A stretch of 40,339 nucleotides of DNA from Deltaproteobacteria bacterium (lineage in GTDB: Bacteria; Myxococcota_A; UBA796; SXON01), in the NCBI GenBank assembly GCA_947490345.1, contig CANLGL010000051.1, positions 1 through 40,339 of the forward strand. Reading direction: 5' to 3'. How positions within the stretch are numbered: the first letter of the stretch is position 1; each line of letters starts with the position of its first letter. The translations under genes were made by a program, and so were the position numbers. Under the pieces are notes generated by a model that saw only the letters and a program-made list of their open reading frames with translations, had not been told where the DNA came from and did not search any database. Positions 1-8,141 of the stretch are shown here, in pieces.

Positions 1-83
1 GGGAAGCTCTTCGTGGCCCGGTACACGTCGAGCGTGAGGCGGTGCGCCTTCTGCCACACCAAGAGGTCCCTGAAGTCTCGCAT
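1..83 (-). CDS. Four helix bundle protein (S23/IVP-like), 3' end outside window
   Basis: An open frame starts with ATG at 83 and runs off the left edge, reading MRDFRDLLVWQKAHRLTLDV and then YRATKSFP. The FxxLxVWQKAHxLTLxVYxxTxxFP pattern is the typical N-terminus of the four helix bundle family. That family was first described as proteins encoded in 23S rRNA intervening sequences and is now found mostly as free-standing genes of unknown function, usually about 120 residues long. Only about 27 residues are visible. The short repetitive tract upstream (99-131) is often seen before genes of this family, which supports the call. Identification rests on motif recognition alone. Confidence 0.7.
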   Translation of the reverse strand, partial: MRDFRDLLVWQKAHRLTLDVYRATKSF

Positions 84-98
84 TCCGCCTCCGACCGA

Positions 99-131
99 GC
101 TAATCGCTGACGGCTAACGGCTGACGGCTCA
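99..131. repeat. Short degenerate direct repeat upstream of the four helix bundle gene
   Basis: The tract repeats GCTAAYSGCTGACG-like units about two and a half times; read on the minus strand it gives alternating GCCGTCAGCC and GCCGTTAGCC. It lies directly upstream of the start codon at 83. Similar tracts frequently precede four-helix-bundle genes in unrelated genomes; this is recollection, not a search result. Confidence 0.55.
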
Positions 132-170
132 TGCTGCGCTGCCTAAGTGACCAGCATTGCGGTAAGGGGA

Positions 171-192
171 GGGGCGGAGCCCCGCCCCTTTT
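171..192. terminator. GC hairpin with T-tract after the CDGSH gene
   Basis: GGGGCGG (171-177) can pair with CCGCCCC (182-188) around a four-base loop. TTTT follows on the plus strand, and AAAA precedes the hairpin when read on the minus strand. It begins six bases past the stop codon of the CDGSH gene, so it probably ends that transcript. The T-tract favours plus-strand termination, so the direction is uncertain. Confidence 0.45.
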
Positions 193-197
193 CGACA

Positions 198-434
198 TCA
201 GAGCGCGCGGTGCGACCCATCGCAGAAGGGAGGGTTCTTGCTCTGCTTGCATTGACACAAGTACACCGTCTTCTTCTCGGCGAGCTCGAACTTCTGAGGG
301 AAAAGGCCGCTCCCCTTGTGCGCGCCAGTGCAGAACGGCTGCGGATCCGCGCGACCGCACGCGCACCAGAAGTACGCGCCGGGCTCGAGCTCCACGGCGG
401 CGGGGACCTTGGCGGCGATGAGGGCATCAGACAT
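198..434 (-). CDS. Double CDGSH iron-sulfur domain protein
   Basis: A 78-residue soluble protein with two CDGSH-type cluster motifs. The first, CACGRADPQPFCTGAHKG, is near residues 24-41, and the second, CQCKQSKNPPFCDGSH, near residues 60-75. Each fits C-X-C-X2-(S/T)-X3-P-X-C-(D/T)-G-(S/A)-H, which in mitoNEET-like proteins binds a 2Fe-2S cluster through three Cys and one His. In motif one the usual Asp is Thr and the Ser is Ala, but the ligand positions are kept. No signal peptide or membrane segment is visible, so it is likely a cytoplasmic redox or cluster-transfer protein. It is divergent from ileS across a 58-base gap. The substrate or partner is unknown. Confidence 0.85.
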   Translation of the reverse strand: MSDALIAAKVPAAVELEPGAYFWCACGRADPQPFCTGAHKGSGLFPQKFELAEKKTVYLCQCKQSKNPPFCDGSHRAL

Positions 435-492
435 GGTGACTCGGGGGTACGCGCTCAGGTAGCTCGTTTGGGCCTGCGCTACGCCCCCGGGT

Positions 493-3400
493 TTGATATC
501 CCTCGCCCCCTTTGACGAGGCTACCGTGGCCGAGCTTTACCCCCGCGTGGAGTCCTGGATCGACTGGATCCGGATGGAACACGACATGCAAGACTTGTGG
601 ACCCAGGGGCGCATCTTCGAGCGCCTGCGAGCACAGAATGCGGGCGGCGAACCCTGGTCCTTCTTGGACGGGCCGATCACGGCCAACAACCCGATGGGGG
701 TGCACCACGCCTGGGGCCGGTCGCTGAAGGACCTCTATTGTCGATACTGGGCGATGAACGGTCGAAAGCTCCGCTACCAAAACGGCTTTGACTGCCAGGG
801 ACTTTGGGTGGAGGTCGAGGTCGAGAAGGAGCTGGGCTTCAAGAGCAAGCGCGATATCGCCGCCTTTGGTCTTGATAAGTTCGTCAAGGCCTGCAAGGAG
901 CGCGTCCTGACCTTCGCGGCTCGCCAAACCCAGCAAAGCGTACGCCTGGGCCAGTGGATGGACTGGGACGACCCGGCGTTGCTGCTCCGCCTACGTGACG
1001 GCTTGCGTGACGGAACCCCAGAGCTGACCGTCACCGCCACCAACGGCCGCGAGCTGACCGGCACGCCCGAGGCGCTGATCGGGAAGCTGGGCACGGCCGC
1101 GATGGGTGGGAGCTACTTCACCTTCTCGAACGAGAACAACTACACCATCTGGTCCTTCCTCAAGAAGTGTCACACCGAGGGCCACCTCCGCCGCGGAAAC
1201 GACGTGATGCCGTGGTGTTGCCGTTGCGGCACCGGCCTCTCGCAGATGGAAGTCGCGGAGGGACGCAAGATCGTCGAGCACGTCTCGACCTACGTTCGGT
1301 TTCCCCTGCACGGTCGCGACAAGGAGGCGCTCCTGGTCTGGACGACGACGCCGTGGACGCTCTCCTCCAACGTCGCGGCGGCGGTGAATCCGGAGCTTGA
1401 CTATCTGAAGGTGTCCCACCAGGGATGGACGTTGTACGTCAGCAAAGGCGCATACGAACGGGCCCGCGAACGGAACCTGGAGGCGGGCTCCGACAAGAAG
1501 AGCTTCAAGCTTCCGAGCGTCGAGAAGCTGCTCAAGGGCGTCGGCGACGCCCACGTCATCGGCAGCGTGAAGGGTTCGGAGCTGGTCGGCCTGACCTACG
1601 ATGGCCCCTACGATCACCTTCCCGCCCAGTCGGCAGCGCGAGACATCGGAAAAACGGGCCGGCGGGCGAGCGCGATCGGGTGTCATCGGGTGCTCGCCTG
1701 GAACATGGTCAGCGACAGCGAGGGCACCGGCATCGTCCACATCGCGCCCGGCTGTGGCGCCGAGGACGCCGAGCTCGGTCGGCACGAGGAGCTTGTGGCC
1801 ATCGCCCCGCTCTCTGAGACCGGGGAGTACGGCGAGGGCTTCGGCGAGCTCAGCGGCCGACACGTCCTGACGGTCGGCGACGACATCGTCAACGATCTGA
1901 AGGCGCGCGGCGTGTTGGTGGTGCGCGAGCGCTACCCGCACGTGTACCCCCACTGCTGGCGTTGCAAGGAAGAGTTGGTCTTCCGCCTCGTCGATGAGTG
2001 GTTCATCGACATGGGCTGGCGCGAGCGCATCAAGACGCTGGTCCCCCAGATTCGGTGGATCCCCGGCGAGGGTCAGGCGAGGGAGCTGGACTGGCTGCGC
2101 AACATGGGCGACTGGATGATCTCCAAGAAGCGCTTTTGGGGGCTGGCGCTGCCGATCTGGGTGTGCCGCGGCTGCGAGCGCTTCGACGTGATCGGCTCAG
2201 AAGACGAATTGAGGAGCCGGGCCACGGGGGGCTGGGAGCGCTTCGAAGGCCACGCCCCCCATCGACCCCACATCGACGCGGTCACCCTGTCCTGCCCCCA
2301 CTGCGGCGACACGATGGATCGGGTGCCCGACGTCGGAAATCCGTGGTTGGATGCGGGTATCGTCCCCTACAGCACCCTTGGGTTCACCACCGACCGCGCC
2401 CACTGGGACACCTGGTTCCCGGCGCAACTGGTGTTGGAGTGTTTCCCTGGCCAGTTCCGCAACTGGTTCTACGCGCTGCTGTCGATGAGCGCGATGATGT
2501 CGGATCGTCCTCCCTTTATGACGCTTCTCGGCCACGGACTCGTGCGCGACGAGAAGGGCGAGGAGATGCACAAGTCCAAAGGCAACGCGATCTGGTTCGA
2601 CGACGCTGCCGAACAGTTCGGCGCCGACTCCATGCGGTGGCTGTACGCACGGCAGGACCCGGTACAGAACCTGAGTTTTGGCGCGGGTCCACTCCGAGAC
2701 GTGCGCGGCGGGTTCCTGAACCAACTGTGGAACACCCACGCGTTCTTCGTCAACTACGCGCGGCTGGCAGGGTACGCGCCCGAGGCCGAGCCGATCCCCT
2801 TCGCCGACCGCCCAGACTTCGATCGATGGATCCTCACCGAACTGCAGGAGACCGTCGCGACCTATCGAAGCGCGATCGAGTCCTTCGAACACCACCTCGC
2901 GGCGCGAGAAATCGAACGCTTCGTCGAGAGTCTCTCGAACTGGTATCTTCGCCACAATCGTAAGCGCTTCCGTGCCGAGGTCGCCGACGGTCCGTCCGCG
3001 TTCGAGACCTTGGAGACCTGTCTTCAGACTGTGATCCGACTCTTGGCCCCGATGTTGCCTTTCACCGCCGAGAAGTTGTGGCAAAACACCATGACCGGAG
3101 GGAGGCCGGACGCCGCGGACAGCGTCCACCTGACCTCGATGCCGGTCGCGGATCCGGCCCAGGTCGACGCCGTGCTGGCCGAGGACATGCGCGCCCTCGT
3201 TCGGTACACATCGCTGGCGATCGCCGCCCGTGACGCCGCCAAGTTGAAGCTACGGCAACCGCTCCAACGGTTGAGCGTCGGGACGACCACCGAACAGGAA
3301 CGGCGGGCCCTGAGTCGGTTCGCGGACATGCTTTCCGATGAGCTGAACGTCAAAGAACTCGAGCTCCACCCCGTCGGCGCTCCCAGCCCGCTGGCGTGGA

Positions 3401-3912
3401 CGCTCAAGCCAGACTTCAAGGCTCTCGGCGCCAAAGTCGGCGACCGGATGGGGGAAGTGGTCAAGGCGATTCAGCTCCACCAGGCCCAACTGGCCGTGGA
3501 GCTTCGCAAGGCAGACAGTGTTTTGGTTCCTGGCTTCGAAGAGCCTTTCCGGCGCGGCGACTTCCTCATCCACGTGGTGCAACCCCCGGGGTTGTCTGCG
3601 GCCGAGGACAAGGGGCCCTGGTGTGCGGTGACGACCGAAATCACCCACCCCCTGCGAATCGAAGGCCTCATGCGGGACGTATCCCGTCGGCTCATGGCGC
3701 TCCGAAAGGAGCAGGGCCTGGAGATCTCCGACCGCGTGACGATCGACTGGGACAGCGATGACAACGACGTCGCCGAGGCGATGACCACGTGGGGCGCTTC
3801 GCTCGCCGAAGACCTGCAATGCGATCGCCTGGCGCGGGTGCCCAGGTTGGACGCGCCGCCGCTGGACTTGGGGGGACGCGCGCTCCGCGCCCGAATGGCC
3901 CCGACCGCGTGA
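493..3912 (+). CDS. ileS: Isoleucyl-tRNA synthetase
   Basis: Charges tRNA-Ile in the cytoplasm. At 1139 residues it is longer than the common bacterial enzyme (about 940) and lacks the bacterial C-terminal zinc finger, resembling the longer archaeal/eukaryotic-like class. The HIGH signature position reads GVHH (residues 69-72) within NNPMGVHHAWGR, and the KMSKS position reads HKSKGN (693-698). The editing-domain motif VWTTTPWTLSSN is present. Internal Cys pairs (WCCRCGTGLS, HCWRCKEELV, CRGC and CPHCGD) could bind zinc. The start is TTG at 493, the longest option, followed by an AUA codon; GTG at 526 is an in-frame alternative, and no strong Shine-Dalgarno distinguishes them. The next gene overlaps the stop as GTGA, suggesting translational coupling. 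Confidence 0.95.
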   Translation: MISLAPFDEATVAELYPRVESWIDWIRMEHDMQDLWTQGRIFERLRAQNAGGEPWSFLDGPITANNPMGVHHAWGRSLKDLYCRYWAMNGRKLRYQNGFDCQGLWVEVEVEKELGFKSKRDIAAFGLDKFVKACKERVLTFAARQTQQSVRLGQWMDWDDPALLLRLRDGLRDGTPELTVTATNGRELTGTPEALIGKLGTAAMGGSYFTFSNENNYTIWSFLKKCHTEGHLRRGNDVMPWCCRCGTGLSQMEVAEGRKIVEHVSTYVRFPLHGRDKEALLVWTTTPWTLSSNVAAAVNPELDYLKVSHQGWTLYVSKGAYERARERNLEAGSDKKSFKLPSVEKLLKGVGDAHVIGSVKGSELVGLTYDGPYDHLPAQSAARDIGKTGRRASAIGCHRVLAWNMVSDSEGTGIVHIAPGCGAEDAELGRHEELVAIAPLSETGEYGEGFGELSGRHVLTVGDDIVNDLKARGVLVVRERYPHVYPHCWRCKEELVFRLVDEWFIDMGWRERIKTLVPQIRWIPGEGQARELDWLRNMGDWMISKKRFWGLALPIWVCRGCERFDVIGSEDELRSRATGGWERFEGHAPHRPHIDAVTLSCPHCGDTMDRVPDVGNPWLDAGIVPYSTLGFTTDRAHWDTWFPAQLVLECFPGQFRNWFYALLSMSAMMSDRPPFMTLLGHGLVRDEKGEEMHKSKGNAIWFDDAAEQFGADSMRWLYARQDPVQNLSFGAGPLRDVRGGFLNQLWNTHAFFVNYARLAGYAPEAEPIPFADRPDFDRWILTELQETVATYRSAIESFEHHLAAREIERFVESLSNWYLRHNRKRFRAEVADGPSAFETLETCLQTVIRLLAPMLPFTAEKLWQNTMTGGRPDAADSVHLTSMPVADPAQVDAVLAEDMRALVRYTSLAIAARDAAKLKLRQPLQRLSVGTTTEQERRALSRFADMLSDELNVKELELHPVGAPSPLAWTLKPDFKALGAKVGDRMGEVVKAIQLHQAQLAVELRKADSVLVPGFEEPFRRGDFLIHVVQPPGLSAAEDKGPWCAVTTEITHPLRIEGLMRDVSRRLMALRKEQGLEISDRVTIDWDSDDNDVAEAMTTWGASLAEDLQCDRLARVPRLDAPPLDLGGRALRARMAPTA

Positions 3913-4745
3913 CCCCGACACGCCGGCTGACCTTCGCCGACCACCGTCGGGACCTGGGAGCGAATCGATACATCTACGCGGTCGTGTCGCGACGCGCGGG
4001 CGGACTCAGCATCGGCGTGAACCTGAACCCCGACAAGGTGTGCAACTTCGCCTGCCCCTACTGCCAGGTAGACCGCACGATCCCCGGCGCCGACGCGCGC
4101 ATTGACGTTCCCCAACTGGAAGCCGAGCTGCGCGACCTCTGCGAGCGCGTCGCCGCCGACACCCTCTGGAGCACGCCCCCCTTCGACACCGCGGCGCCCG
4201 AACACCGGCGTGTCGTCGACATCGCCTTCGCGGGCGACGGCGAGCCGACCACACCTCCAGAATTCCCCGCCGCAGCGGCTGCCGTGCGACGGGTGCGCGA
4301 CGCGATGCTCCCGGGAACCCCCATTCGTCTATTGACCAACGCCACGATGCTTCATCGCGCGCGCGTCCGCGCGGCGCTGAGCGACATCGACGACCTTTGG
4401 TGCAAGCTCGACGCGGGCACGCACGCCTGGTTCGCGAGGGTCGACGGCACCCGGTTCCCGTACTCGCGGGTGCTGAAGAACCTGACGAAGCTGGCCGCGG
4501 AGCGGCCCATCGTGATCCAGGCGATGTTCTGTTCGCTGGACGGCGAGGCCCCGGACGACCACGAGATCGGGGCTTGGGTCGGACGGCTCCGTCACATCGG
4601 CGCCACCGGCACGATCGCGGAGGTGCAGGTGTACACAGTGGCGCGGAAGCCGGCGGAGGAGACCGTCGCTCCCCTTTCACGGGATCATCTGACGAAGATC
4701 GCTGAGGCGGCGACGGCGGCGGGTTTTTTGGCGAAGGTGATTTGA
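3909..4745 (+). CDS. Radical SAM domain protein
   Basis: A 278-residue protein with the CX3CX2C cluster motif CNFACPYC at residues 45-52, preceded by GVNLNPDKV and followed by the glycine-rich GDGEPT segment that helps bind S-adenosylmethionine in this superfamily. GTG at 3909 is chosen because it overlaps the ileS TGA as GTGA; the frame stays open upstream into ileS, but that part reads as an Arg/Pro-rich shadow. The arrangement recalls COG0731-type (TYW1-like) radical SAM proteins, but no auxiliary cluster or flavodoxin domain is visible and the substrate is unknown. Co-transcription with ileS makes a role in tRNA or translation conceivable; that is inference only. Confidence 0.85.
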   Translation: MTPTRRLTFADHRRDLGANRYIYAVVSRRAGGLSIGVNLNPDKVCNFACPYCQVDRTIPGADARIDVPQLEAELRDLCERVAADTLWSTPPFDTAAPEHRRVVDIAFAGDGEPTTPPEFPAAAAAVRRVRDAMLPGTPIRLLTNATMLHRARVRAALSDIDDLWCKLDAGTHAWFARVDGTRFPYSRVLKNLTKLAAERPIVIQAMFCSLDGEAPDDHEIGAWVGRLRHIGATGTIAEVQVYTVARKPAEETVAPLSRDHLTKIAEAATAAGFLAKVI

Positions 4746-4763
4746 GTGAGGTAGGGAGGGAGG

Positions 4764-6209
4764 ATGCTTTTCTGGCTCCTGGCGGGATGCGAGGGGGGCG
4801 AGGGGACGCCCGACGCTGCGGCGCTGCCCATCACCGGGCTCGTGCTGACCGTGGATACGGTGCTTCCGACCGTCGTTCACGCCGCGTGGGACGCCGGCCC
4901 CACCGGCGAGGCCTGGCTCGAGTACGGCGAAAACCCAGAGGACCTGACCCGACGAACCGCCGCGGGCACCGGGATCACGGCCACCGCGGTCGCCCTCGCC
5001 GAGGGCCGAAATTGGTACTTCCGTGCCGCTGCGGTCGACGCCGAGGGAGCCCGTTGGGAGTCAGAGCCGGTGTCCGTCGGCATCGCCAGCGCTCCGGCCG
5101 CGCTGCCGCGGTTCACCATCAGCGACGTGTCCGACGCGGATGTAGACGCTGACGCGCTGGTGTTCACGTCTTTGCTCCAGGAAGGAACCAGCTGGGTGGT
5201 CGGGCTCGACCGGCAAGGCGACTACGTTTGGTGGTGGCAGTCCGACGGGAACATCGAGGTCGACTCCGTGCACGCCGCCGCCGACGGCAAGGGGCTGGTG
5301 TTCACTCATTTTCGTCTGGTAGAACGACCATATGCCGGCGTGGTCGGCGTCCGCTTCGACGGGTCGTCATGGGCGACCACCTGGGCGGCGGACGGCCACC
5401 ATGATGCCGCACAACTACCGAGTGGCGAGATCGCCTACATCGCGGGGCAGCGAGCAGATGCCGTCTCGCTGGAGGACGGAACCACCGCAGACCTGGCCAG
5501 CGACCGGCTGCAGCTCGTTGCCGAGGGTGCGACGAGCGCCGACACTCCCGAGACGGTGTTCAGCTTTCTCGACGACTACGCACACCAACCCTGGCGGGTC
5601 TGCTCCCATTTCGATGACGAGACCCCGGGCGGCGGCCTGAACTACACCCATGCCAACTCGGTCATGGTCGACCCTGACCGCAACACCCTGCTCGTTCAAT
5701 CAAAGAACATCGACGCGCTCATCGCGGTGAATCGCGAGTCGGGAGCGGTTCTGTGGCAGGCCGGCGGGCGCTACAGCGACGTGACCGACGTCGACGGTGA
5801 CGTCATCCCCACCGGCGAGGATGCTTGGATGGTGGAGGGCCCGAACGGGACGTGGTGGAGTCACGGACACATGTCCCACTTCTGGGGCGACGGTTTCGCG
5901 ATGTTCGACAACGGCTACCACCATCCCGATCAGGTGTCGCGCGCTGTGGCCTATGCCCTGGATCAGGACAAGCGGACCATCGAAAAGGTGTGGGAGTTCC
6001 GCTCCGAGACCGACAGCTTCAACCCCCTTCTGGGCGACGTACGCCGGCTCAGCAGCGGCAATTACCTCATCTCCTGGACGATCCAGGGCATGATCACCGA
6101 GATCACCGCGGACGCGCGCGTGGTCTGGCGAGCCTCGGTCGCGCTAGGTGCCGCGACCGGCCGTCTGGTCTACGTGACCGACGTCTATGGCGGAACACCG
6201 CCGCAGTAG
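4764..6209 (+). CDS. Arylsulfotransferase (ASST)-like lipoprotein
   Basis: A 481-residue exported protein. Its short N-terminus (MLFWLLAGC) ends in a lipobox, so it is probably lipid-anchored. A Fn3-like segment (about residues 25-110) precedes a beta-propeller-like domain with the repeated motifs VVGLDRQGDYVWWW, LNYTHANSV, AVNRESGAVLWQAGG and HMSHFWGDGFAMFDNG, which match the ASST family layout. In characterised ASSTs a propeller His carries the sulfate during transfer between phenols; here the THAN His (near residue 296) and the HMSH pair are candidates. Many family members have no proven activity. A strong GGGAGGGAGG ribosome-binding site precedes ATG 4764, 18 bases after the radical SAM gene. 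A paralogue lies at 34222-35646. Confidence 0.75.
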   Translation: MLFWLLAGCEGGEGTPDAAALPITGLVLTVDTVLPTVVHAAWDAGPTGEAWLEYGENPEDLTRRTAAGTGITATAVALAEGRNWYFRAAAVDAEGARWESEPVSVGIASAPAALPRFTISDVSDADVDADALVFTSLLQEGTSWVVGLDRQGDYVWWWQSDGNIEVDSVHAAADGKGLVFTHFRLVERPYAGVVGVRFDGSSWATTWAADGHHDAAQLPSGEIAYIAGQRADAVSLEDGTTADLASDRLQLVAEGATSADTPETVFSFLDDYAHQPWRVCSHFDDETPGGGLNYTHANSVMVDPDRNTLLVQSKNIDALIAVNRESGAVLWQAGGRYSDVTDVDGDVIPTGEDAWMVEGPNGTWWSHGHMSHFWGDGFAMFDNGYHHPDQVSRAVAYALDQDKRTIEKVWEFRSETDSFNPLLGDVRRLSSGNYLISWTIQGMITEITADARVVWRASVALGAATGRLVYVTDVYGGTPPQ

Positions 6210-6217
6210 CCTCCGCC

Positions 6218-7357
6218 CTACGCCAGAACCGTCCAAACGCCGACGCTCAGCCCGCCGTTCTTGAACTGAACCACCCGCTCTACGCGCTCGTCCACCTTGA
6301 GTGCCATGCGGCGATCCGGCGCGAGGAACAGCACACGCCAGCTTCCAAAACGCTCGCGGAGGACGCGTCCGAAGGTGGCGTACACCTCGTCGACGGACAC
6401 GCCGAGGCGCTCGCCGTACGGAGGGTTGGTCACGATGGTGCCGACCACAGCCGGCGCCTGCATCTCGGCCACATCGAGCAGCCGGAAGGGGACCGTCACG
6501 CCGGCTCGCCGGGCGTTCGCATTCGATGTCGCGATGGCCTGCGCCTGGTGGTCACTCCCGAAAACCATCTGACCCGAAGCCACCTTTGGCGCTGCTTTCG
6601 GCGCCGGTCGAGCCGGGGGTGCCGGAGCCGGCGACCGCCCCCCGGCGCGGGCCTTCCCGGCGACCGGCTTCCCCTTGCCCCACTCGTCGCAAGCAAAACC
6701 GTTCCGCCCCTGAAACGGGGGCCTCCCGGCAGCGAGGAGGGCGCCCTCGATCGGAACGGTCCCCGCCCCACAAAAGGGGTCATAGAGCGCGTCCGTCCCG
6801 TCCCATTCTGCCAGCGCGAGCATGCACGCCGCCAGGTTCTCGCGGATCGGCGCGCGGCCGGCCTCGGTGCGCCACCCCCGCTTGTGAAGCAGGTCCCCGC
6901 CGGCGTCCAGCGAGACGGTCACCTGGTCCTCCACGATGCGCACCTGCAGCACCTGGACATGCCGCGGCCGCTGACCACGGTCGGGCACGAACGCTCCCTT
7001 CCGCGCGTCCCGGATCATCGCGGTCAGCGCCCGGGACACCGTGTCTTTGAAGCGGAGTGCGCTCGCCCGAGAGGTGATCTCGATCTTCAGCTCGGCCTGC
7101 GGCTGCAGAAACTCCCGCCACGGCAGGCTGCGAATCAGGACCCCCAGGGCCTCGCTGCTACGGGCAGTGCCGCTTCCGAGCTCGTAGAGCAGCTGCGACG
7201 GGGTACGCATCGTGCGCGCAAGCATCGCGACCCGCGCCGCATCGGCGGAGAAGCGCACCCCGCCCGGGACCACCTCGCCTTCGATGCCGAAACCAGCGAG
7301 CTCGGCGGCGACGACGTCCTCGAGGCCCGGGTGGATGACCGCAAAACCGTGCCCCAT
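6218..7357 (-). CDS. THUMP-domain RNA (guanine-N2)-methyltransferase, RlmL/UPF0020 family
   Basis: A 379-residue protein predicted to methylate guanine in rRNA (RlmL acts on 23S G2445; related enzymes act on tRNA). The N-terminal 150 residues form a THUMP-like RNA-binding region. The methyltransferase domain shows the SAM motif DPFCGAGTVPIEGA and the catalytic TNPPYGERLG tetrapeptide region. Between them lies an unusual Ala/Pro/Lys-rich insert of about 35 residues (KARAGGRSPAPAPPARPAPK). ATG 7357 is chosen because it overlaps the upstream TGA as TGATG and begins MGHGFAVIHPGLED, a typical start; the longer frame upstream is an Arg/Pro-rich shadow. The C-terminal second methyltransferase of E. 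coli RlmKL is absent. The exact target is uncertain. Confidence 0.85.
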   Translation of the reverse strand: MGHGFAVIHPGLEDVVAAELAGFGIEGEVVPGGVRFSADAARVAMLARTMRTPSQLLYELGSGTARSSEALGVLIRSLPWREFLQPQAELKIEITSRASALRFKDTVSRALTAMIRDARKGAFVPDRGQRPRHVQVLQVRIVEDQVTVSLDAGGDLLHKRGWRTEAGRAPIRENLAACMLALAEWDGTDALYDPFCGAGTVPIEGALLAAGRPPFQGRNGFACDEWGKGKPVAGKARAGGRSPAPAPPARPAPKAAPKVASGQMVFGSDHQAQAIATSNANARRAGVTVPFRLLDVAEMQAPAVVGTIVTNPPYGERLGVSVDEVYATFGRVLRERFGSWRVLFLAPDRRMALKVDERVERVVQFKNGGLSVGVWTVLA

Positions 7358-8055
7358 CAGGGCAACAACCACCCGGCACAACCCGGGCAGGTGTGCACCG
7401 CGCGGGCCAAGGTGGTCTCCACGATTCGCTGGCCCGGAATCCGGGTCTGGCAGCTCTGGCACATCTGGTCGCGCGTGTTGACGAGGGCCGGTCGTTTGCG
7501 CTGGCGCTGGTAGGCGTAAGCGGAGCGATAGTCGACCGGCAGGTCGTCGGCGGCATCGGGGCGGCATTCGAGGAGTTCGGTCAGCTCCGCCCGAATCGGC
7601 GCGTCGCGAGCGCCGAGCGCAGCGCGCGCCGCTACCAGCACCTGCTTCCCGAGCTCCAGCTCCCGCTGAGCGCTCGCCCGCGCCTGCTCGACAGCCTCGA
7701 CGGCCTCCATCAGCTCCAGGGCAGCGGTCTCCAGGCGATCGACGATCTCGAGTACCTGAGCCAACTGCTTTTCGGCGGCGGCGTAGTCGGGCGCGGTGCC
7801 GGTATCGATCATCTTGCGCGTTCGATCGCGTTTATCCAGGTAATCGGCCAACTCTCGGTCGTTCTTCCGCGTGCTCTGAATCGCCTCATCGCGCTGCACG
7901 GCTATGGCCGCAAGCTGAGCCTCCACCGCCTTGACCGCGGCATCGGCGGCGCGCACCGCGTTGGCGAGCGCTTCGTGCTCGGCACGAAGGAGGTCACATT
8001 GGTGATCGATCTGCCAGAGGTTCGAAATCAAAACGAGCTCAGGATGCAATTCCAC
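7357..8055 (-). CDS. Coiled-coil C4 zinc-ribbon protein (COG1579 family)
   Basis: A 232-residue protein. Residues 1-170 are almost entirely heptad-like helix, predicted as a long antiparallel coiled coil, and the C-terminus carries a four-Cys zinc ribbon (CQSC near residue 199 and CPGC near 225). This is the layout of COG1579 proteins, proposed to bind nucleic acid and described in some bacteria as ribosome- or RNA-associated; its function is not settled. It lies between the tRNA gene and the methyltransferase gene and is coupled to the latter by TGATG, so a role in RNA metabolism is a reasonable inference. Confidence 0.85.
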   Translation of the reverse strand: MELHPELVLISNLWQIDHQCDLLRAEHEALANAVRAADAAVKAVEAQLAAIAVQRDEAIQSTRKNDRELADYLDKRDRTRKMIDTGTAPDYAAAEKQLAQVLEIVDRLETAALELMEAVEAVEQARASAQRELELGKQVLVAARAALGARDAPIRAELTELLECRPDAADDLPVDYRSAYAYQRQRKRPALVNTRDQMCQSCQTRIPGQRIVETTLARAVHTCPGCAGWLLP

Positions 8056-8064
8056 TCCGAAGGG

Positions 8065-8137
8065 TAGGCCCGGCTGGGGTCGAACCAGCGACCGGGTGGA
8101 TATAAGCCACCTGCTCTGACCACTGAGCTACGGGCCC
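8065..8137 (-). tRNA. tRNA-Ile with anticodon UAU
   Basis: Reading the minus strand gives a complete cloverleaf: acceptor GGGCCCG/CGGGCCU with a terminal G-U pair, D-arm GCTC/GAGC, anticodon stem GGTGG/CCACC with loop CTTATAT (anticodon TAT at positions 34-36, A37), a five-base variable loop, T-arm GCTGG/CCAGC with TTCGACC, and discriminator A. CCA is not encoded. D-arm, variable-loop and T-arm bases resemble the minor tRNA-Ile2 that normally has a CAU anticodon modified to lysidine; here the anticodon is UAU, which would read AUA directly. It lies four bases past the rpoD stop and nine bases before the zinc-ribbon gene, so it may be processed from the operon transcript. Confidence 0.93.
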
Positions 8138-8141
8138 GATT

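Noticed and set aside
5825..7513. Long plus-strand open frame (562 codons)
   Set aside because: It spans the end of one gene and the opposite strand of the THUMP methyltransferase and has Arg/Pro-rich shadow composition.
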